Shown: in pieces, positions 1 to 8,291 of the stretch | How the letters are laid out: the number at the start of each line of letters is the position of its first letter | Position numbering within the stretch: the stretch's first letter is position 1 | NCBI GenBank assembly: GCA_021647365.1 | Contig: JAKIUW010000022.1 | Coordinates: forward strand, 1 to 58,088 | DNA: 58,088 nt | Direction of reading: 5' to 3' | Source of the DNA: Cocleimonas sp. | GTDB lineage: Bacteria > Pseudomonadota > Gammaproteobacteria > Thiotrichales > Thiotrichaceae | The notes under the pieces: generated by a model | Databases searched by the model: none | Seen by the model: the letters and a program-made list of their open reading frames with translations, nothing else | What the model was told of the DNA's origin: nothing | Translations under genes and position numbers: made by a program

Positions 1-110
1 ATGATGTGCCATGCTTGATTCCTTCTTTGATTCAATGACTTATTGCTAAGACAATTTTATCAGATTTTGGAGTCAGGCACTTACTTTTTATGTTAACGGG
101 ACAGTAGTGA

Positions 111-173
111 TTTAAAGCACACCCCCCTACTTTTACATGATGATCATGTAAAAGTAGGGGGGTGTGCTTTAAA
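111..173. repeat. Dispersed palindromic repeat, copy 1 (paired arms)
   Basis: Two perfect 31-bp arms (111-141 and 143-173) are separated by one base. Each arm runs AAAGCACAC, C-tract, TACTTTTACATGAT. Both arms carry T where most copies have the seventh C. The copy lies beyond the 3' end of amiC. It begins TTTAAA and ends in the complement, so an RNA hairpin on either strand is followed by a short U run and could terminate transcription. Confidence 0.9.
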
Positions 174-417
174 TACGTTCATTCCCAAATATTTCTGATC
201 GAAAATCTTCCACTTACAACAAGATTCCCGCTAAAAGCATGCAGGATGTGATTTGGAGAATGCTTATTTTCTTTTATCTCATTCAATCTCAACCAGAACC
301 GCTCAGATTGCCTCTAAAATTTGTCAGATCAAGGCAGAAAATTTGAGTTTGCAGATGCAAGTGATGATTTTCCAACGCAGAGCTGGCAGATTCTAGAGGT
401 GATCTGTACGCGTTATG
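174..417. other. No gene recognised
   Basis: About 240 bases between repeat copy 1 and the amiC terminator. No convincing open reading frame, RNA gene or promoter was seen on either strand. Confidence 0.4.
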
Positions 418-447
418 CAAAAAAATGCCGCTATAAATAGCGGCGAA
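418..447 (-). terminator. Intrinsic terminator of amiC
   Basis: The 7-bp perfect stem GCCGCTA-TAAA-TAGCGGC is followed, reading the minus strand, by a run of seven T. It lies about 65 bases beyond the amiC stop codon, as expected for the end of the minus-strand tsaE-amiC unit. Confidence 0.75.
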
Positions 448-511
448 AATCACATCGAAGGAAGTTTATTATTAGAAGTTAATTTGGTTACTTTGGCTAA
501 AGCGCTATGCC

Positions 512-1741
512 TTAGCTTAAATATTCTTTTTGCTCCATCTCAATCGAAGCTACTTGATACTGGCGAACGCCTTTAAAGATTGCTTTGGCTAATTTCTCTT
601 GATAAGCCGATGTCTTTAGGCGCTTTTCTTCCATGGCGTTACTGATAAATGCGGTTTCAACGAGCATGGATGGAATGTCGGGCGATTTCAGCACAACAAA
701 ACCTGCGCTTTCTACGCGTCGGCGAAGTAAGCGATTTACACTGCCTAATTCTTTGAGTACGCCACCCGCTAAGTTGAGGCTTTTATCGATGGTGTCTGAT
801 AATGATAGTTCGAGCAGTAATGACGAGACGACTTTATTTTGTTTTCTCAAATGCGCGCCTGCCATTTTCATTTCGTAGGAGTTTTCACTATTGGCTAGCC
901 AACGTGCTTGCTCACTTGATGCGCCACCTTTTGACAAGATATAAACCGATGATCCTGTAAGTTTACGACTAGGGTTTGCATCTGCATGGATGGAGATAAA
1001 AAGGTCTGCCTTATTCTTACGTGCTTTTGCAATTCGCTTACGCAACGACACGTAGTAGTCGCCATCTCGTATCAAAACACCTTTCATGCCTGGCTGACGA
1101 TCTATATGTTTTTTTAATCGTTTAGAAATTTGTAGAACAACACTTTTTTCTTTGGTGCCTTTTTTACCGACAGCACCAGGGTCATTGCCACCGTGCCCTG
1201 CATCTATCGCTACAATTATTGTCTTACCCTTATTTCGTGAAACAGGCGTAACGGCTTTTGGCTTGCCGACGGCTGATTTGCCAGCGCTTTGCTGACCAAA
1301 TGGATTAAAGGCAACTTCTAGTTGATAGCCATTTCCAGAAGGTTTTAATTTGGTTGTTGCTTTTGTTTTTCCTGCCATATCCAACACGACACGGAAATCA
1401 TTTTTATTGCGTGATGATTGACGAAGCTTTTTAATTAGGGTGCTTGAATTACGGCTTAGCTTTAATGCGGCTTTGGGTTTGGTATCTATAAAATCAATAA
1501 CGATACGATCAGGTGAGCTGAGCGTCATCACTTTATGTTTGATAGATTTATCCAATTTGAATACGAGACGCTGCTGCCCGCCATCACCTTTTTTAAGTGA
1601 TACAGATTGAATGCTTGCATGACCGCGACCTTTAGCAAATGCTTGCGGAGCGGCGCTTACTACACCTGCAACACCCATTGCTTTGCCGAGAGTCAGTACG
1701 AAGCTTCTGCGCTTTTGACTGATATTTTTCATATTCCCCAA
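512..1741 (-). CDS. amiC: N-acetylmuramoyl-L-alanine amidase AmiC
   Basis: A periplasmic zinc amidase that cuts the bond between MurNAc and the stem peptide in septal peptidoglycan so daughter cells can separate. The N-terminus has a twin-arginine signal (K10-R11-R12-S-F) and an AFA cleavage site near residue 36. An AMIN domain spans about 45-147, and an Amidase_3 domain about 173-395. Its zinc and catalytic residues appear as H183, E198, H252 and E362 (in VETAFISN). An extra segment near 280-335 matches the autoinhibitory helix of AmiB/AmiC enzymes, which EnvC or NlpD partners displace (family knowledge). The ATG three codons downstream is an alternative start. tsaE lies just upstream on the same strand, a common gammaproteobacterial pairing. 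Confidence 0.93.
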   Translation of the reverse strand: MGNMKNISQKRRSFVLTLGKAMGVAGVVSAAPQAFAKGRGHASIQSVSLKKGDGGQQRLVFKLDKSIKHKVMTLSSPDRIVIDFIDTKPKAALKLSRNSSTLIKKLRQSSRNKNDFRVVLDMAGKTKATTKLKPSGNGYQLEVAFNPFGQQSAGKSAVGKPKAVTPVSRNKGKTIIVAIDAGHGGNDPGAVGKKGTKEKSVVLQISKRLKKHIDRQPGMKGVLIRDGDYYVSLRKRIAKARKNKADLFISIHADANPSRKLTGSSVYILSKGGASSEQARWLANSENSYEMKMAGAHLRKQNKVVSSLLLELSLSDTIDKSLNLAGGVLKELGSVNRLLRRRVESAGFVVLKSPDIPSMLVETAFISNAMEEKRLKTSAYQEKLAKAIFKGVRQYQVASIEMEQKEYLS

Positions 1742-1925
1742 TATGTAACTGCTGTAATGCTATTCAATGAATAGCGTAGCTTTAATATAATTCTAAGATG
1801 ATAATGATTGAATTGATCGGAAGCCCTTCCGTCTTTTCTTTATTTTTATCAATTTAGACATCCATATTAAGACTCAATCACATATAATTCAAGTGAATTT
1901 TACATTATTTTAATAAATACTTGTT

Positions 1926-2411
1926 TTATAAAGAAATATTGCCTTTGCTGATTTCTATTTTCCTAGCATCGCCCTGATACTGCAAGGTTATTTCTAAATC
2001 AGCCTCTGGCAAATAGCCTGCCGCCTTCTCTGGCCACTCAATCAAACACAGAGCATTGCTGTTCCAATAATCACGCCCACCTATGTATTCCAGCTCCTCT
2101 GGGTCTGCCAAACGATACAAGTCAAAATGGTAGATTGTCCGCTGCTGTTCTTGTGGCGAAACATCATGTAAAAGTGGGGGGGTGTACTTCGGAGTATTCA
2201 CTAACTGATAAGGTTCAACCAGCGTGTAGGTCGGGCTTTTCACAATACCTTCGTAGCCCAAATGCCGAAGCAAACCTCTGACTAAAGTCGTTTTCCCTGC
2301 GCCCAAATCACCATTGAGCAATACAATGCCCCCCTGAGGAAATTGATCAGCAATTTTGCCGCCAAAATCCATCATAGCTTTTGTGTCTGGTATGTATATT
2401 TTGTTTGTCAT
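1926..2411 (-). CDS. tsaE: tRNA threonylcarbamoyladenosine biosynthesis ATPase TsaE with a repeat-encoded insert
   Basis: A cytoplasmic P-loop ATPase that works with TsaB and TsaD to make the t6A modification of ANN-decoding tRNAs. The Walker A motif GDLGAGKTT lies at residues 34-42. The family motifs SPTYTLVEPY (59-68), YHFDLYRLADPEELEYIG and LIEWPEKAAG are all present. About 20 residues (roughly 71-92) sit between VEPYQL and IYHFDLYRL, where E. coli TsaE has only a few. Eleven of them, P74 to V84, are encoded by a copy of the dispersed palindromic repeat. The reading frame stays open and all motifs are intact, so the protein is probably functional. Gene order relA, tsaE, amiC on the minus strand. 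Confidence 0.93.
   Translation of the reverse strand: MTNKIYIPDTKAMMDFGGKIADQFPQGGIVLLNGDLGAGKTTLVRGLLRHLGYEGIVKSPTYTLVEPYQLVNTPKYTPPLLHDVSPQEQQRTIYHFDLYRLADPEELEYIGGRDYWNSNALCLIEWPEKAAGYLPEADLEITLQYQGDARKIEISKGNISL
2163..2192. repeat. Dispersed palindromic repeat, copy 2 (single arm inside tsaE)
   Basis: A single arm with its G-rich strand on plus: ATCATGTAAAAGTG, G7, TGTACTTCGG. One base differs from the commonest arm (TAC for CAC when read on minus). It is the only copy found inside a coding region, and it is translated in frame as part of the TsaE insert. Confidence 0.9.
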
Positions 2412-2519
2412 TTTTAGTGACTACCTGTCTCTATTCTATCCGCACCCTTCTACTCCGCTCAGGAAGCTGCCTCGAACCAAAACGATCTAAGCAGTTCCCG
2501 AAGGGTACGGTGCTACGCC

Positions 2520-4673
2520 TTAGCTATAACGCTTAGCATCCATTACATTTGGCAGTTGCGCTATTTTTTCTAATACTTCAAATAACTGCCCTGTATTTTC
2601 AATTTGTATGGCGAGCGTAAGCATTGAAATTAGCTCCGTATTACCGCGCTGGGTGTTGATGCTGAGTACGTTGATTTGCTGTTTCGCAAGCACGGTTGCC
2701 ACGTCACTAATCAAGCCCGGCTGGTTAAAGCCTGTGATTTGTATATCCACTGTGTAGGCGGTTGTCTCTGTGCCCCAGCTTGCTTCTGCTAGACGTACTG
2801 CCTTTTCTGGGCCTAGGTTATTCACATCAATATTGGCGCAATCACTACGGTGAATAGTAATACCACGCCCAACTGTTATATAGCCGATAATCTCATCGCC
2901 TGGCACTGGTTTACAACAGTTGCCGATTTCTACCAGCAAATTGCTCACGCCTTCAATTTGAATACCACGATCATCATGCCTGTCTTTAACATTAATTTTG
3001 CGGAGTTTTACTTCCTCTTTCTTAGGCACATCCAAGGCTTCGGTAAGTTGTACTACACCAATATCACCACGCCCTAGCGCGATTAAAAATGCATTTTCCG
3101 ACTGTTGTCTAAAGCGTTTTAGTAAGGGTTTAAGATCAATTTTCTTCAAGTTCAAGCGATGCTTTTCTTGCTCGATAATCTCTAAACCATCTCGCTTATT
3201 CTTGTCGTGATCTTGCTGCCTAAACCAATGGCGAATTTTACTGCGCGTGCTGGAAGAACCCACATAACCCAGCGCTGGGTTTAGCCATTTTCGGCTCGGC
3301 TTCTCTTCTTTTTTAGTAATAATTTCAACTTGATCACCATTGCGAAGTTTATGGTCTAACGGCGCAATCACACCATTCACTTTTGCACCATTGCAACGAT
3401 GTCCAACGCTGGTATGAATCGCGTAGGCAAAGTCCAAGGGGGTAGAGCCTTTGGATAAATCTAAAATTTCGCCTTGTGGCGTAATCACGAAAACACGGTC
3501 AGGAAATATTTCCGCACGGAAGTCTTCCAATAATCCGCTGTCATCAGTATCGCTTTCTAGCAAACGGCGCAACGAACCTACCACACGCTCCATTGCTGCA
3601 TCTTGCCCGCCGCCTTCTTTGTAGCGCCAATGTGCGGCAACACCCAGTTCGGCAAACACGTTCATATCGTGTGTCCGGATTTGGATTTCTACATAACGAC
3701 CTTTGGGGCCGATAACAACGGTGTGTAATGATTGATAGCCGTTCGGCTTGCGATTGGCAATGTAATCATCAAGCTCGGCAGGCACATGTTTCCATTGTTC
3801 GTGCACCAAGCCTAAGGTTGAATAACATTCACGTACATCATGCACAATGACGCGCACAGCACGCAAATCATAAAGCTGATCAACCGATAAATGCTTGCGC
3901 TGCATTTTTTTCCAAATACTGTAGATGTGTTTAGGACGACCAAAAACCTCTGCCTTAATATCGGCATCTTTTAGTAACTTCTGTAAATCACTGGTGAAAG
4001 TTTCAACATAAGCCTCACGCTCAATACGTTTTGCTGTAAGCGATTTTGCGATTTGTTTGTAGGTGATCGGCTCTAGATAACGAAAGGCTAAATCTTCCAT
4101 TTCCCACTTGATTTGGCTCACGCCGAGACGATTAGCCAGCGGTGCGAAAATATCCATGGTTTCTGTGGCAACTGCGCGGCGCTCATATAAGTCGGCATCG
4201 CCCAATAAACGCAAATGTTGCAAGCGCCAGGCGAGGTGAATCAGCACCGCACGCACATCATCGACCATCGCAAGCAACATTCGCCTTAGTCGCTCGGCTT
4301 GTTCAGGCTCAGATGTTTCGTTGTCAGTGGGCGCTTTAAAGTTATGCAACCAGCGCATATTTTTAACCAGCAAGGCGATGGTGCTGGAGAATTTCTCCGC
4401 TATGGTTTCTACCGTATAAGTATCACTGAGACGAACGTCGCTAAGAATTGTAGCAATTAATGTAACTTGATCAACTTGAATATTACAAAGAATATCCGCC
4501 ACATCAAGGCTGAGCGGAATATGTGAATCACGGTCAATCGCTGCCACATCCAGCATAAGATCAATAGCTTGTGTGAGTTGATCGTAATCTTCTTGGCTAT
4601 CAGTAATCCATAAACGCTCGATCCACTCATCGCGGCTACGTTCGTTGGTATCACTGAGTTGACTGTGTTGCAT
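2520..4673 (-). CDS. relA: GTP pyrophosphokinase RelA, (p)ppGpp synthetase
   Basis: Makes (p)ppGpp from ATP and GTP/GDP at stalled ribosomes, the stringent response. The HD hydrolase region (about 50-155) lacks the His-Asp pair (ILSDVRLSDT where SpoT has an HD motif), so hydrolase activity is not expected. The synthetase domain, about 236-350, has GRPKHIYSIWKKM, YDLRAVRVIV, NGYQSLHT and EIQIRT. The substrate motif is E300-L-D-D303, the ExDD form typical of RelA rather than the RxKD of bifunctional enzymes. A TGS domain follows at about 391-453, and an ACT-type domain ends the protein. Length 717, close to the family norm. tsaE and amiC lie downstream on the same strand. Confidence 0.95.
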   Translation of the reverse strand: MQHSQLSDTNERSRDEWIERLWITDSQEDYDQLTQAIDLMLDVAAIDRDSHIPLSLDVADILCNIQVDQVTLIATILSDVRLSDTYTVETIAEKFSSTIALLVKNMRWLHNFKAPTDNETSEPEQAERLRRMLLAMVDDVRAVLIHLAWRLQHLRLLGDADLYERRAVATETMDIFAPLANRLGVSQIKWEMEDLAFRYLEPITYKQIAKSLTAKRIEREAYVETFTSDLQKLLKDADIKAEVFGRPKHIYSIWKKMQRKHLSVDQLYDLRAVRVIVHDVRECYSTLGLVHEQWKHVPAELDDYIANRKPNGYQSLHTVVIGPKGRYVEIQIRTHDMNVFAELGVAAHWRYKEGGGQDAAMERVVGSLRRLLESDTDDSGLLEDFRAEIFPDRVFVITPQGEILDLSKGSTPLDFAYAIHTSVGHRCNGAKVNGVIAPLDHKLRNGDQVEIITKKEEKPSRKWLNPALGYVGSSSTRSKIRHWFRQQDHDKNKRDGLEIIEQEKHRLNLKKIDLKPLLKRFRQQSENAFLIALGRGDIGVVQLTEALDVPKKEEVKLRKINVKDRHDDRGIQIEGVSNLLVEIGNCCKPVPGDEIIGYITVGRGITIHRSDCANIDVNNLGPEKAVRLAEASWGTETTAYTVDIQITGFNQPGLISDVATVLAKQQINVLSINTQRGNTELISMLTLAIQIENTGQLFEVLEKIAQLPNVMDAKRYS

Positions 4674-4709
4674 GGTTTAATCCCATGAAGAGATGTTTAT
4701 AAATGCTAT

Positions 4710-4740
4710 GAAGCACACCCCCCCACTTTTACATGATGTT
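4710..4740. repeat. Dispersed palindromic repeat, copy 3 (single arm)
   Basis: A single arm with its C-rich strand on plus: GAAGCACAC, C7 tract, ACTTTTACATGATGTT. It lies between the relA start and the stop codon of the HAD hydrolase gene; both genes are on the minus strand. Confidence 0.9.
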
Positions 4741-4775
4741 TTAGTTTTTAGTAATTCTGCCCGAGGCGCAGTCTA

Positions 4776-5471
4776 TCATAAATGAGCAATTTTGTCTTCC
4801 AACTGGTTTAAATGCTGGATGACTGCCGTCGGTGTTTGACCACCTGGCCACGGCTTTAAACTTGGGTTAAACCAGATAGCATGAATGCCCGCACCGTGCG
4901 CGCCTAAAATATCTCGCTTAGGGTCATCACCCACATAAACCGTTTCGTGTTTTTCTGTGTTTGATAAGCCAAGTGCTTGCTCAAATATACTAGGGTGAGG
5001 CTTTGCCACACCAGCAGCTTCCGATGACAAGACAAAATCAAATAAATGCCCCACACCAATATGATGAACGTCGGCATTGCCGTTGCTGATCACGCCGAGT
5101 GAATAGCGCGAGGATAACTGATCTAATAAATCCAAAGTTCCCTCAAAAAAAGTCACATCATTGCGTGCAAGCCAGAAGACTTCAAAACCATTAGCGATAA
5201 AACTCTTGTCTTGTTTGAGGTCATAACCCACTTCATCGGCTAATTGCATCATCCATGCTTTGCGCAAATAGGTTAAATCATGTCGATTGTCAGGATGTGA
5301 GTGCATAAATGCCATACGGTGCGTTATCAAATCCGCTTCGCTATATTTTTGACTAATCTTTGGGTAATATAATTCTAACCACTCATAAAAACGATGCTCT
5401 GCGCGCTCTATGACAGGATGGCACTCCCATAGCGTGTCGTCTAAATCAAAAGCAATGCATCGTATTGTCAT
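4776..5471 (-). CDS. HAD-superfamily hydrolase
   Basis: A cytoplasmic haloacid dehalogenase-type phosphatase. Motif I is DLDDTLW in the N-terminal 20 residues, motif II is the S/T-N pair in GVISNGNAD, motif III is the Lys in AGVAKPHPSIFEQAL, and motif IV is VYVGDDPKRDILGA. The cap is of the helical C1 type. It resembles the YigB/YjjG group of nucleotide or FMN phosphatases, but the substrate cannot be read from sequence. The ATG at 5471 (MTIRCIAFD) is preferred over one eight codons upstream because motif I then sits at the usual distance from the start. It diverges from the lipase-like gene, with only about 11 bases between the start codons. Confidence 0.85.
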   Translation of the reverse strand: MTIRCIAFDLDDTLWECHPVIERAEHRFYEWLELYYPKISQKYSEADLITHRMAFMHSHPDNRHDLTYLRKAWMMQLADEVGYDLKQDKSFIANGFEVFWLARNDVTFFEGTLDLLDQLSSRYSLGVISNGNADVHHIGVGHLFDFVLSSEAAGVAKPHPSIFEQALGLSNTEKHETVYVGDDPKRDILGAHGAGIHAIWFNPSLKPWPGGQTPTAVIQHLNQLEDKIAHL

Positions 5472-5482
5472 GGATGCATTAT

Positions 5483-6295
5483 ATGTCACAAGCAAAGCGA
5501 TTGTTGTTACTCATTTTCCTTATTTTTTCCTCATTTAATGTGCAGGCGAAGACCTTGGTTTTGGTGCATGGTTTTACCGCAGACGGCATGAATTGGCGAC
5601 AATCAGGCTTTACCCAGCCATTACTCGCGGCAGGTTGGAAAGATGGCGGTGGTTATGGCTTCTCGCCGCAAACCATGCTGTTGCCTCGTTCACTCTATTT
5701 AAAAGGTAATGTGTTTTTTAGCGTAGAGCTTCCATCATTGATGAATTTACAAGGGCAAGAAAGCTTGTTAGCGCGCTACCTTGAGCATTTATATGCTCAA
5801 CGAGGCGAAGCAATTACCTTGATAGGGCATTCTGCAGGTGGCGTAGTAGCAAGGCTTTATACCCTCAACCCAGCGCACAAACCCATCAATGGATTAATCA
5901 CCATCGCATCGCCACATTTAGGAACACCTGCGGCAAACATAGCAAACCTTGCAGGCAATTCACCGCTGGGAATGATGGCAAGCTTTGTAGGCGGAGAAGA
6001 GCTACAAAACGCACGCGGTTTATTTTCTGACTTAGAAGAAGAGCGCCCTGTTAACTTTTTATACTGGATGAATCACCAACAACACCCTGATATTCACTAT
6101 GCCTCGATTGTGCGTGATAACAAATCAATAGCCCGCCCCATAAAATTTGATTTTATCGTGCCACCTTACAGCCAAAATATGAATAATATTTGGGCACTAA
6201 GAAACCGCTCAGGCATGGCTAAAACCACAGAAGGGCATGGGCTTAACGGTAAAGATGGGTTGTTAGCGATTGAAATACTTAAATATATTAAATAG
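5483..6295 (+). CDS. Secreted alpha/beta hydrolase, lipase-like
   Basis: An exported serine hydrolase. With the start at 5483 (MSQAKRLLLL) there is a clean signal peptide ending at VQA-K. The mature part opens with LVLVHGFTADGMNW, an oxyanion-hole HG motif. The nucleophile elbow GHSAGG follows, then ASPHLGTPAAN, a PGAP1/lipase-type feature. The GHG near the C-terminus is the likely catalytic His. Substrate is unknown; class 2 or PGAP1-like lipases are the closest resemblance. An upstream TTG and ATG in the same frame overlap the divergent HAD gene and would spoil the signal peptide. No clear ribosome binding site is visible. Confidence 0.8.
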   Translation: MSQAKRLLLLIFLIFSSFNVQAKTLVLVHGFTADGMNWRQSGFTQPLLAAGWKDGGGYGFSPQTMLLPRSLYLKGNVFFSVELPSLMNLQGQESLLARYLEHLYAQRGEAITLIGHSAGGVVARLYTLNPAHKPINGLITIASPHLGTPAANIANLAGNSPLGMMASFVGGEELQNARGLFSDLEEERPVNFLYWMNHQQHPDIHYASIVRDNKSIARPIKFDFIVPPYSQNMNNIWALRNRSGMAKTTEGHGLNGKDGLLAIEILKYIK

Positions 6296-6380
6296 AGGCC
6301 ACGCGATTACACGATAAACAACCTGGTAAATGGTATTAAGAAGGGTTATTTAGAACCTATTAAGAATTTTTTATTTGTAG

Positions 6381-6386
6381 TACAAT
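6381..6386 (+). promoter_or_regulatory. Possible -10 box (TACAAT) of the small RNA
   Basis: TACAAT lies about seven bases before the predicted 5' end of the terminator-bounded transcript. The -35 region is weak and A/T-rich, so the promoter is tentative. Confidence 0.4.
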
Positions 6387-6392
6387 ATCCGC

Positions 6393-6532
6393 TCCTCACA
6401 TACCACCCGAGGAATGGTTACAATGAAAGGCTTAAACCTTTCGCAGTGATTGTTGGAGGATGAACACTGTTGTAATGCGCCAGCATTACAAATACGTAAC
6501 CTACTTAACCCCAAGCATCGCTTGGGGTTTTT
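6393..6532 (+). ncRNA. Candidate small RNA with several hairpins and its own terminator
   Basis: A 140-base stretch without a coding frame carries a series of clean stems. ACCA/TGGT encloses a loop with GGA. GAAAGG/CCTTTC has a 6-base loop. A stem near 6448-6475 exposes GGAGGATG in its loop. TAATGC-GCCA-GCATTA is perfect. The series ends in the intrinsic terminator at 6507-6532. GGA motifs in loops recall CsrA-titrating RNAs of the CsrB/RsmY type, but only about two loops show them, so that identity is speculative. It does not match the SRP RNA, tmRNA or RNase P cores I know. Confidence 0.5.
6507..6532 (+). terminator. Intrinsic terminator of the candidate small RNA
   Basis: Perfect stem AACCCCAAGC / GCTTGGGGTT with a 3-base loop, followed by T5. 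It is the strongest terminator in the lipase-tonB interval and lies more than 200 bases after the lipase stop. Confidence 0.85.
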
Positions 6533-6550
6533 AATGCGTGACATAAATGC

Positions 6551-6617
6551 AAAGCACACCCCCCCACTTTTACATGGCTGTTATTAATAGCCATGTAAAA
6601 GTGGGGGGGTGTGCTTT
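6551..6617. repeat. Dispersed palindromic repeat, copy 4 (paired arms)
   Basis: Perfect 29-bp arms (6551-6579 and 6589-6617) face each other across a 9-base A/T spacer. Each has AAAGCACAC, C7 tract, ACTTTTACATGGCT. It sits between the small-RNA terminator and the tonB promoter. The right flank (TTGACAGCAGAAC) resembles the flanks of copies 9 and 15. Confidence 0.92.
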
Positions 6618-6694
6618 TGACAGCAGAACTGCTTTTAAATAGAATATTACTTACCCCAATCACTCTCGTTCATCTTAAATTCAAGTTCCCATGT

Positions 6695-6700
6695 TATAAT
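6695..6700 (+). promoter_or_regulatory. Consensus -10 box upstream of tonB
   Basis: A perfect TATAAT lies 77 bases before the tonB start; no good -35 box is evident. A small stem CGGC-TTAT-GCCG just downstream would lie in the 5' leader of the tonB-yqgE-ruvX-pyrRBC' transcript. Confidence 0.5.
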
Positions 6701-6776
6701 CGGGCGCATCGGCTTATGCCGCGGGCTACTTAATACATTTGATATAAACACAGTTAAAATAATAAAAGATCACTCT

Positions 6777-7661
6777 ATGTCTTCAGCGATTAAAATTTTC
6801 GGGCACGATCCATTGGTATTTGCCATACCTGTTTCTTTGGCTTTTCACGCAGGGCTTTATGCGATGGGCTTTACCATGCCCGATAGACCGCCTACTCCCA
6901 AAGCCAAGGTTTTTGATGTGACCATGGTTAATGTTCAAAATGTGGAAGCGCCTAAAAAAGCGGACTTCATCGCTAACAGCAACCAAGTCGGTAGTGGTAG
7001 CAAAGCTGAAAAGAGCAAAATCACGAGCCGCTTTGCCGCAGATGAAAACAACGATAAAAATGGTGATGACTTCTTTACGACAGAGAAAAATATAGTTGAA
7101 GTTAAACCAAAATTAACACCAGAGATTTTAACCACCAAAGGCAAAACCAATAAACGTGTCGATAAAAAGCCTGAAGAAAAGAAGAATGTAGACCCTGTAA
7201 CCAATAAAACCAGCAGTACAGATCAAACCGATGCTATCGCAAAATTGATGGCAGAAATGAGTGAACAAGAACAACGCTACGCACGACGACCTCGTATTCG
7301 TTTTGTTGATTCTTTAAGTGCAAAAGGAACGGTTGAAGCAAAATATATTCATAACTGGTCAAGAAAATTAGAGCGTATTGGTAATATTAATTTCCCCAAA
7401 ATCGCTATACAACTAAGCTTAAGTGGTACACTCATCCTAAATGCTACGTTAGATCGCATGGGACGTGTGACTGAAATACAAGTGACAACCTCATCTGGCT
7501 CAAGGATTTTGGATGAGGCAGCAGTCAAGATTGTAAAGCTCGCTGCGCCTTATGAACCATTACCGCCAAAGATTCGTGCAAAATATGATCGACTCAATAT
7601 TACCCGCACCATCGTCTTTCATCGAGGTAAAAACAACAAAGTTAAATTTTATTCAAAGTAG
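6777..7661 (+). CDS. tonB: TonB-family energy transducer
   Basis: An inner-membrane anchored periplasmic protein that couples the ExbB/ExbD proton motive force to outer-membrane receptors. One N-terminal membrane segment lies at about residues 11-31 (LVFAIPVSLAFHAGLYAMGF). A long lysine-rich, low-complexity linker runs to about residue 170. The C-terminal TonB domain is about 195-290 (GTLILNATLDRMGRVTEIQV, ITRTIVF). No exbBD or receptor is nearby. Its position before yqgE, ruvX, pyrR, pyrB and pyrC' matches a conserved gammaproteobacterial arrangement that often has gshB upstream; gshB is absent here. Confidence 0.87.
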   Translation: MSSAIKIFGHDPLVFAIPVSLAFHAGLYAMGFTMPDRPPTPKAKVFDVTMVNVQNVEAPKKADFIANSNQVGSGSKAEKSKITSRFAADENNDKNGDDFFTTEKNIVEVKPKLTPEILTTKGKTNKRVDKKPEEKKNVDPVTNKTSSTDQTDAIAKLMAEMSEQEQRYARRPRIRFVDSLSAKGTVEAKYIHNWSRKLERIGNINFPKIAIQLSLSGTLILNATLDRMGRVTEIQVTTSSGSRILDEAAVKIVKLAAPYEPLPPKIRAKYDRLNITRTIVFHRGKNNKVKFYSK

Positions 7662-7694
7662 TTTAAGACCTAAATAGGTAAAAAGGGATTACTT

Positions 7695-8282
7695 ATGGAA
7701 AAGCAGAGCCCAAATTTAGAACAGCAAAGTAGCTATTTAAAAAATCAGTTGCTTATCGCTATGCCAAACTTAAACGACCCTTATTTTGAGCAATCTGTAA
7801 CTTTGATTTGCCAGCATAATGAAGATGGGTGCTTTGGCTTAACTATCAATCATCCGATGCAAGTCACTATTGCAGAATTGTTCGAGCAACTTGATATCCC
7901 CTCCAAAAATACCGCGATCAAAGGCATGACGGCATTGCAAGGCGGGCCTGTACAGGTAGAACAAGGCTTTATCGTTCATGACACCAATAAAAAATGGGAA
8001 AATACTTTAGAAGTTAGTGATGGGATTGCAGTCACTGCTTCTAGAGATATTTTATTTGATATTGCCGCAGGTGATGGCCCTGATAATTTCTTATTAGTTT
8101 TGGGTTGTGCCAGTTGGACAGCGGGACAAATGGAAGCCGAAATGATGAGTAACTCATGGCTCAACTGCCCCATCGATAAAAAAATAATTTTCAATACGCC
8201 GTACGATAAACGCTGGACGGGCGCGGTTGATACCTTGGGTATTGATGTCAATGCCATCAGCGGTGATGCAGGTCACGCTTAA
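7695..8282 (+). CDS. yqgE: YqgE/AlgH family protein (DUF179)
   Basis: A conserved cytoplasmic protein of unresolved biochemical function, known as AlgH in Pseudomonas. Family landmarks are LLIAMPNLNDPYFEQSVTLICQHNEDG, GLTINHP, LQGGPVQVEQGFIVH and LLVLGCASWTAGQMEAEM. The start at 7695 has an AAAGGGA ribosome-binding sequence nine bases upstream. It lies 33 bases after tonB and 9 before ruvX, consistent with one operon. Confidence 0.92.
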   Translation: MEKQSPNLEQQSSYLKNQLLIAMPNLNDPYFEQSVTLICQHNEDGCFGLTINHPMQVTIAELFEQLDIPSKNTAIKGMTALQGGPVQVEQGFIVHDTNKKWENTLEVSDGIAVTASRDILFDIAAGDGPDNFLLVLGCASWTAGQMEAEMMSNSWLNCPIDKKIIFNTPYDKRWTGAVDTLGIDVNAISGDAGHA

Positions 8283-8291
8283 AAAAACATT

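Noticed and set aside
633..878. Plus-strand open frame opposite amiC
   Set aside because: Lies fully within amiC on the other strand, with no domain or ribosome binding site.
2412..2519. GC-richer gap between relA and tsaE as an RNA gene
   Set aside because: No clear stem or terminator was found in about 110 bases.
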